From contig VFZE01000002.1 of the NCBI GenBank assembly GCA_016871315.1, positions 124,001 through 188,000 of the forward strand: a DNA stretch of 64,000 nt. Direction: 5' to 3'. The first letter of the stretch is position 1, and each line of letters opens with the position of its first letter. The translations under genes were made by a program, and so were the position numbers. The stretch comes from Acidimicrobiia bacterium. Lineage in GTDB: Bacteria > Acidobacteriota > Terriglobia > Bryobacterales > Bryobacteraceae. This document shows, piece after piece, positions 60,280 through 64,000 of the stretch. Under the pieces are notes generated by a model. The model had not been told where the DNA came from. It made no database searches and worked only from the letters and a program-made list of their open reading frames with translations.

Positions 60280-61698
60280 ATGAGCAAGTTCGACTATGAC
60301 CTAGTGGTCATCGGCTCGGGCCCGGCTGGTCAGCGGGCTGCCATCCAAGCTGCCAAGCTTGAAAAGCGCGTCGCGCTAGTCGAGAAAAAGACGGTCGTCG
60401 GCGGGATCTGCATCAACACCGGCACGATACCGAGCAAAACACTGCGCGAGGCTGTCCTCTATCTATCCGGCTATCGCGAGAGGAGTGTCTACGGCGCATC
60501 CTACACGGTGAAGCAGAACATCACCATGCAGGATCTGCTGTTGCGCACCGATCATGTGATCCGGCACGAGGTGGATGTCACACGGCACCAGTTGATCCGC
60601 AATCGGGTGGAGCTGATTACCGCCGGCGCTTCGTTTATCGATTCGCGGACATTGCGATTGGAGTCATCCGACGGATCCAGCCAGCGGACGGTGACGGCGG
60701 AAAAGATCGTGGTCGCCACGGGGACCGAAGCAACCAAGACTGACCATATCCCCTTCGACGGGAAACGCATCTTCACGAGCGACGATATCCTCCATCTGGA
60801 CAAACTGCCGAAGACGGTGGCCGTGGTGGGAGCAGGTGTGATCGGCTGCGAGTATGCCAGCATGTTCGCCACTCTCGGCGTGCGTGTAACGTTGGTGGAC
60901 ATGCGGGATCAGCTGCTGCCGTTTGTCGATTCGGAAATCACCGACGCTTTGGCCTATCAGCTGCGGGAAAACCGGGTTACTTTGCGGCTGGGCGAAGAGG
61001 TGGCGGCGATAGAACGGGACGGAGAGGTGAACGGGGAGTCGCGTGTGCGACTTCATCTAAGCAGCGGCAAGCAGATCGTTGCCGACAAATGCCTTTACAG
61101 CATCGGCCGGACCGGCGCTACCAGCCGCATCTCGGCGGAGTTGGCGGGCCTGCAGCCCGACGACCGCGGCCGTCTCAAGGTGGATGAACATTATCAGACT
61201 CCTGTGGAAGGCATCTACGCCGTCGGGGACGTGATCGGCTTCCCGAGCCTTGCCTCGACATCGATGGAGCAGGGAAGGCTGGCCGCCTGCCACGCCTTTG
61301 GTGTCGATTCCAAGAGCGTGCCGGAGTTGTTCCCCTACGGGATCTATACAATCCCGGAAATCTCCATGGTCGGCAAGAACGAAGAGGAACTCACAAGCGA
61401 AGGTGTGCCCTATGAAGTGGGCAAGGCGCGTTACCGCGAGATCGCCCGCGGCCAGATCATCGGCGACCTGAGCGGCCTGCTGAAGCTCATCTTCAACTAC
61501 GAAACCCGCCAGCTGCTGGGCGTACACATCATCGGCGAAGGCGCCAGCGAGTTGATCCACATCGGCCAGGCCGTACTTGCCTTCAACGGCAAGGTAGACT
61601 ACTTTGTGAAGACCGTGTTCAACTATCCGACGCTTGCCGAATGCTACAAGACGGCCGCCTATGACGGCATGAATCGTCTCGGTGTGACACTGACGTGA
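60280..61698 (+). CDS. sthA: Soluble pyridine nucleotide transhydrogenase (SthA-like flavoprotein)
   Basis: A 472-residue FAD-dependent pyridine nucleotide-disulfide family protein: FAD motif GSGPAGQRAA near residue 13, NAD motif GAGVIGCEYASMFA near 180, second FAD motif YAVGDVIGFP near 310, and a dimer domain. The redox motif reads CINTGTIPSKTLRE: the second Cys of the usual CxxxxC is Thr, and the TIPSKxLRE form is typical of SthA, which transfers hydride between NADPH and NAD without a disulfide. ATG 60280 was chosen because MSKFDYDLVVIG is the family start and a -10 box lies just before it. Confidence 0.9.
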   Translation: MSKFDYDLVVIGSGPAGQRAAIQAAKLEKRVALVEKKTVVGGICINTGTIPSKTLREAVLYLSGYRERSVYGASYTVKQNITMQDLLLRTDHVIRHEVDVTRHQLIRNRVELITAGASFIDSRTLRLESSDGSSQRTVTAEKIVVATGTEATKTDHIPFDGKRIFTSDDILHLDKLPKTVAVVGAGVIGCEYASMFATLGVRVTLVDMRDQLLPFVDSEITDALAYQLRENRVTLRLGEEVAAIERDGEVNGESRVRLHLSSGKQIVADKCLYSIGRTGATSRISAELAGLQPDDRGRLKVDEHYQTPVEGIYAVGDVIGFPSLASTSMEQGRLAACHAFGVDSKSVPELFPYGIYTIPEISMVGKNEEELTSEGVPYEVGKARYREIARGQIIGDLSGLLKLIFNYETRQLLGVHIIGEGASELIHIGQAVLAFNGKVDYFVKTVFNYPTLAECYKTAAYDGMNRLGVTLT

Positions 61699-62303
61699 GC
61701 CGCCTTCTTCTTGCGGCGCTGCTCGCGTTGCCTCTTGCCGCCGAGGACGGTTTCCGTCCGCTGTTCAACGGCAAGGATCTCTCGGAATGGATCGTCGGCA
61801 CGCCGGGGCTGTGGCGCGTCGAAAATGGCGGGATCATCGGCGTCTCGCAGGGCCTGAAGTACAACGATTTCCTGCGCACCCGCAAGCAATACTCCGATTT
61901 CGTGCTGAAACTCAAGTTCCGCATGATCGATTCCAGCGGCCGCGGCAACTCCGGGATCCAGTTCCGCAGCAAGCCGATGGAGGGTTCGCATGAAGTGATC
62001 GGCTATCAGGCCGACATCGGGCAGCAGTACTGGGGCTGCTTGTACGATGAGTCGCGCCGTAAACGAGTGCTGGCCCAGGCTTCCGCGGAAAGCCTCGCCG
62101 GGCTCGACAAAACCGGCTGGAACGAGTATACGATCACCGCGCAAGGAAAGCGCATCAAGCTGGAACTGAACGGCCGCGTGACGGTCGATTACACGGAAAT
62201 CGAGGACGGCATCGATACCACCGGCTTCATCGCCCTGCAACTGCACAGCGGCCCGGCGCTGGAGATGCACTTCAAGGACCTGTTGATCAAGGAGCTGCGA
62301 TAA
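61695..62303 (+). CDS. Secreted DUF1080 (3-keto-disaccharide hydrolase-like) protein
   Basis: A 202-residue exported protein with signal LLLAALLALPLAA. The DUF1080 beta-sandwich carries the usual FRPLFNGKDLSEW, RGNSGIQFRS and GFIALQLHSG motifs. Members act on or bind disaccharide derivatives such as 3-keto-glycosides. GTG 61695 overlaps the sthA stop by four bases (GTGA). A second, divergent DUF1080 gene converges on it without a gap. Confidence 0.88.
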   Translation: MSRLLLAALLALPLAAEDGFRPLFNGKDLSEWIVGTPGLWRVENGGIIGVSQGLKYNDFLRTRKQYSDFVLKLKFRMIDSSGRGNSGIQFRSKPMEGSHEVIGYQADIGQQYWGCLYDESRRKRVLAQASAESLAGLDKTGWNEYTITAQGKRIKLELNGRVTVDYTEIEDGIDTTGFIALQLHSGPALEMHFKDLLIKELR

Positions 62304-63005
62304 CTAGCGCTTCAGCGGCTCTCCCTTGTTCCACAGGTGATGTGACGGCGCGTGGCGACGGACACGGATATTGCGGAACTCGGCCGGCACACCTTCCGAT
62401 TGCAACGCGATGTGGCCGATACGGGGATTGGCTTCAGCGGCCAATCCAACGATGGTGCCGTTGAGCACCGTCGCTAAGCGCCCCTCTTCGGAATAAACCT
62501 CGTAGGTATTCCATTCCCCCGTCGGCTTCGAGTTCTCGTGGATCATCTCGCCACCTTCCAGATAGGCGCCCTGGATGGGGAAGATCCGCCCCATGTGCGA
62601 TTGGTAGAGCTGGCATTCAATCGCCCGCGGCCAAACTTCATCGCGTTGGATATGCACCAGCACGCCGCTGTTGCCGCGCTGCGGGAAACGCACTTCGACG
62701 TGAAAGACGTAGTTGTCATAGACGTCACTGGTGCGGATGTAGCCGTTCGGCGTGCCGGTGGTCTTCAGCAGTCCGCCTTCGATGAAGAACGTGGACTGGT
62801 TGGCCGTTGTGTCCTCGAAGTACTTCTTGTTCCGGCCATCCTCGCCTTTCAGCACGATCACCATCTTGCCGAAATCCTTGCCATTGAACAGCGAGGTCCA
62901 GCCCTCTTCATACTTCAGGTCCGGGTCGCGCATATCTCCGGTTCGTTGTGCAAAGGCGCCGTCGGCTAGAGCGCCCATCAATCCCATGGCAGTTCTGCGG
63001 TTCAT
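62304..63005 (-). CDS. Tat-exported DUF1080 (3-keto-disaccharide hydrolase-like) protein
   Basis: A 233-residue protein with an RR leader (MNRRTAMGLMGALADGAFA). DUF1080 landmarks are WTSLFNGKDFGKM, RGNSGVLVHIQ, ECQLYQSHMG and GHIALQSEG. ATG 63005 has AAGGAGC/AGAGGA upstream. It follows a Gfo/Idh/MocA pseudogene on the same strand by 11 bases. Such pairs form sugar-oxidation clusters: the dehydrogenase makes a keto-sugar and the DUF1080 protein cleaves it. With the partner broken here, it may rely on other dehydrogenases. Confidence 0.88.
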   Translation of the reverse strand: MNRRTAMGLMGALADGAFAQRTGDMRDPDLKYEEGWTSLFNGKDFGKMVIVLKGEDGRNKKYFEDTTANQSTFFIEGGLLKTTGTPNGYIRTSDVYDNYVFHVEVRFPQRGNSGVLVHIQRDEVWPRAIECQLYQSHMGRIFPIQGAYLEGGEMIHENSKPTGEWNTYEVYSEEGRLATVLNGTIVGLAAEANPRIGHIALQSEGVPAEFRNIRVRRHAPSHHLWNKGEPLKR

Positions 63006-63016
63006 TCCTCTGCTCC

Positions 63017-63802
63017 TTACAGGTTCACCCCGAAACTCTTCCATTCCATCACTTTCTTCTGGTAAATGGCTTCCCGTCCCAGAATTGCTGTCAGCGCGCC
63101 GCTGGCCCCTTCTTCGATTCCCGCCGGGGGCTTGGACCCGGTTCGGATCGCATCATAGAAGGCGGTTATGTGCTGCAGATTCAGATCCTCCTTGCCCTCC
63201 TCCACCAGCCGGCGGGGTTTTTCGCCGCGGTTCCGCGGATAGTACATCGACTGATCCAGGTCAATGCCGCCTTGTGTTCCCTAGACATGGCAGAATTGGC
63301 CCGAGCCGGGCATGCCACGCGGGTGGAAGAACACTTGGGTGTAAGACAGTTTCGCGCCGCCCGGGTATTCGTAGCTGAGCGTGTATCCATCCATATTCGT
63401 GCGGCCGGGCGGCTGGTTGTTCCAAACCAATGCGCCGCCAAAACCGGCTGCGCGCTCCGGATACTCGCCCATCACCCAGTTGCAGACGTCGAGATTGTGG
63501 ACGCTCATCTCGACAATCACGTCGCCGCTGCGGTTGGCATCGAAGAGCCAGTCCGCCGAGGGTCCGTCGTGATTCAAATCGTCGTTTGCATGCCTTTGCG
63601 CCTTGATCATGACCACCTTGCCGATCAGTCCATCGCGAATGTGACGAATCGTGGCGGCAAGCCGCCTGTTGGAACGGTTTTGTTGGCCGGTGACGAACAC
63701 CTTGCCGGATGCGCGCACCGCCTTGATCAGCTCACCGATTGATGCCGGTGTGATGCCGACCGGCTTTTCGCAATAGACGTGCTTGCCGGCCTTCAAGGGC
63801 AC
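63017..63802 (-). pseudogene. Gfo/Idh/MocA oxidoreductase, 5'-truncated and interrupted by an amber stop
   Basis: The coding trace starts abruptly at PLKAGKHVYCEKPVG, the loop that normally lies more than 70 residues into the protein, so the Rossmann NAD motif is absent. It continues through GDVIVEMSVHNLDVCNWVMG (catalytic His region) to GQFCHV. There TAG at 63281-63283 interrupts the frame; the same frame resumes with GTQGGIDLDQSMYY and runs to the normal C-terminus at 63017. A TAC-to-TAG change would explain the stop. Upstream lies another in-frame TAG and an A8 run. It is non-functional unless the assembly is wrong here. Confidence 0.82.
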
Positions 63803-63824
63803 CTAGAAAAAAAATACCGCCGGT

Positions 63825-64000
63825 TCAGCATTTCTGTTTCTCCCTGATCTTCTGCCAATAGACTTCCGGACGCCGGTCCGGGCCCAGCGCCGGATTCTCC
63901 TCGAGCATCTTCCCGTACAGCTCCGGACGCCGTGCGCGGATGTAGCTGGCGCCGGAAGCCGACTCCAGATTCTCCGGTTGCAGGCGCGCCATCACCACTT
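63825..64000 (-). CDS. C-terminus of a carbon-nitrogen hydrolase (nitrilase superfamily)
   Basis: The last 58 codons of a gene entering from the right edge. It ends with SYIRARRPELYG, ENPALGPDRRPEVYW and a basic tail. The ARxRRPELYG segment is typical of the end of nitrilase/amidase-superfamily proteins. The catalytic Glu-Lys-Cys residues lie outside the window, so the assignment rests on this tail only. Confidence 0.55.
   Translation of the reverse strand, partial: VVMARLQPENLESASGASYIRARRPELYGKMLEENPALGPDRRPEVYWQKIREKQKC

Overview
The window is GC-rich bacterial DNA that most resembles a soil Acidobacteriota of the Solibacter/Bryobacter type. The grounds are a large secreted SBBP-repeat protein carrying the TIGR03437 (Solibacter C-terminal) domain plus a fossil of the same domain, two PQQ dehydrogenase/cytochrome c pairs, an octaheme cytochrome, several Tat-exported sugar-isomerase-like TIM barrels, paired DUF1080 proteins and a Gfo/Idh/MocA relative. 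This is inference from gene content; no rRNA or tRNA gene was recognised.

Layout. 1-5.5 kb: topA (cut by the window edge) and dprA, a parvulin/BON secreted pair, fossils of a TIGR03437 gene and of an IS110 transposase, and a degenerate receiver protein. 5.5-11.5 kb: a sigma-54-type promoter, then a tight rightward operon of mazG, a GNAT transferase, an N-succinylamino-acid racemase-type enolase, an EamA exporter, an MFS exporter and an SDR. 11.5-15.6 kb: a leftward operon of a Wzt-like ABC ATPase, an AAA+ ATPase and an M24 peptidase. 15.6-32 kb: a rightward run of exported proteins (two M16 peptidases, TIM barrel, hydrolase, giant SBBP/TIGR03437 protein, metallo-beta-lactamase fold, M23 peptidase, DUF3604/PHP propeller). 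32-37.4 kb: a leftward TIM barrel, RHS and TIR fossils, an S9 peptidase, an MFS protein and a truncated glycine-zipper gene.

37.4-42.6 kb: the most interesting block, a seven-gene operon joining an SPFH/zinc-ribbon protein, a pyruvoyl S-adenosylmethionine decarboxylase, two zinc-ribbon DUF4178 proteins, a tiny membrane protein, a DUF350 protein and a membrane-fused spermidine synthase. It supplies both enzymatic steps of aminopropylation beside membrane-organising proteins, so it probably makes or uses a polyamine at the membrane. 42.6-50.1 kb: small and unknown genes, a cytochrome (unusual CX4CH heme motif)/PQQ dehydrogenase/gluconolactonase set, an octaheme cytochrome and a gene split by an in-frame UGA. 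50.2-55.4 kb: a branched-chain 2-oxoacid operon (CoA transferase, ferredoxin, VorB, fused beta-gamma subunit, branched-chain aminotransferase) between a clear promoter and a hairpin. 55.4-64 kb: secreted unknown, second PQQ dehydrogenase/cytochrome pair, an internally deleted subtilase, SthA-type transhydrogenase, two DUF1080 proteins, a doubly damaged Gfo/Idh gene and the end of a nitrilase-family gene.

Two themes recur. Several genes have a TANNNT -10 box only 6-9 bases before the start codon, suggesting leaderless transcripts. Gene remnants are frequent, and many are 3' tails abutting intact genes.
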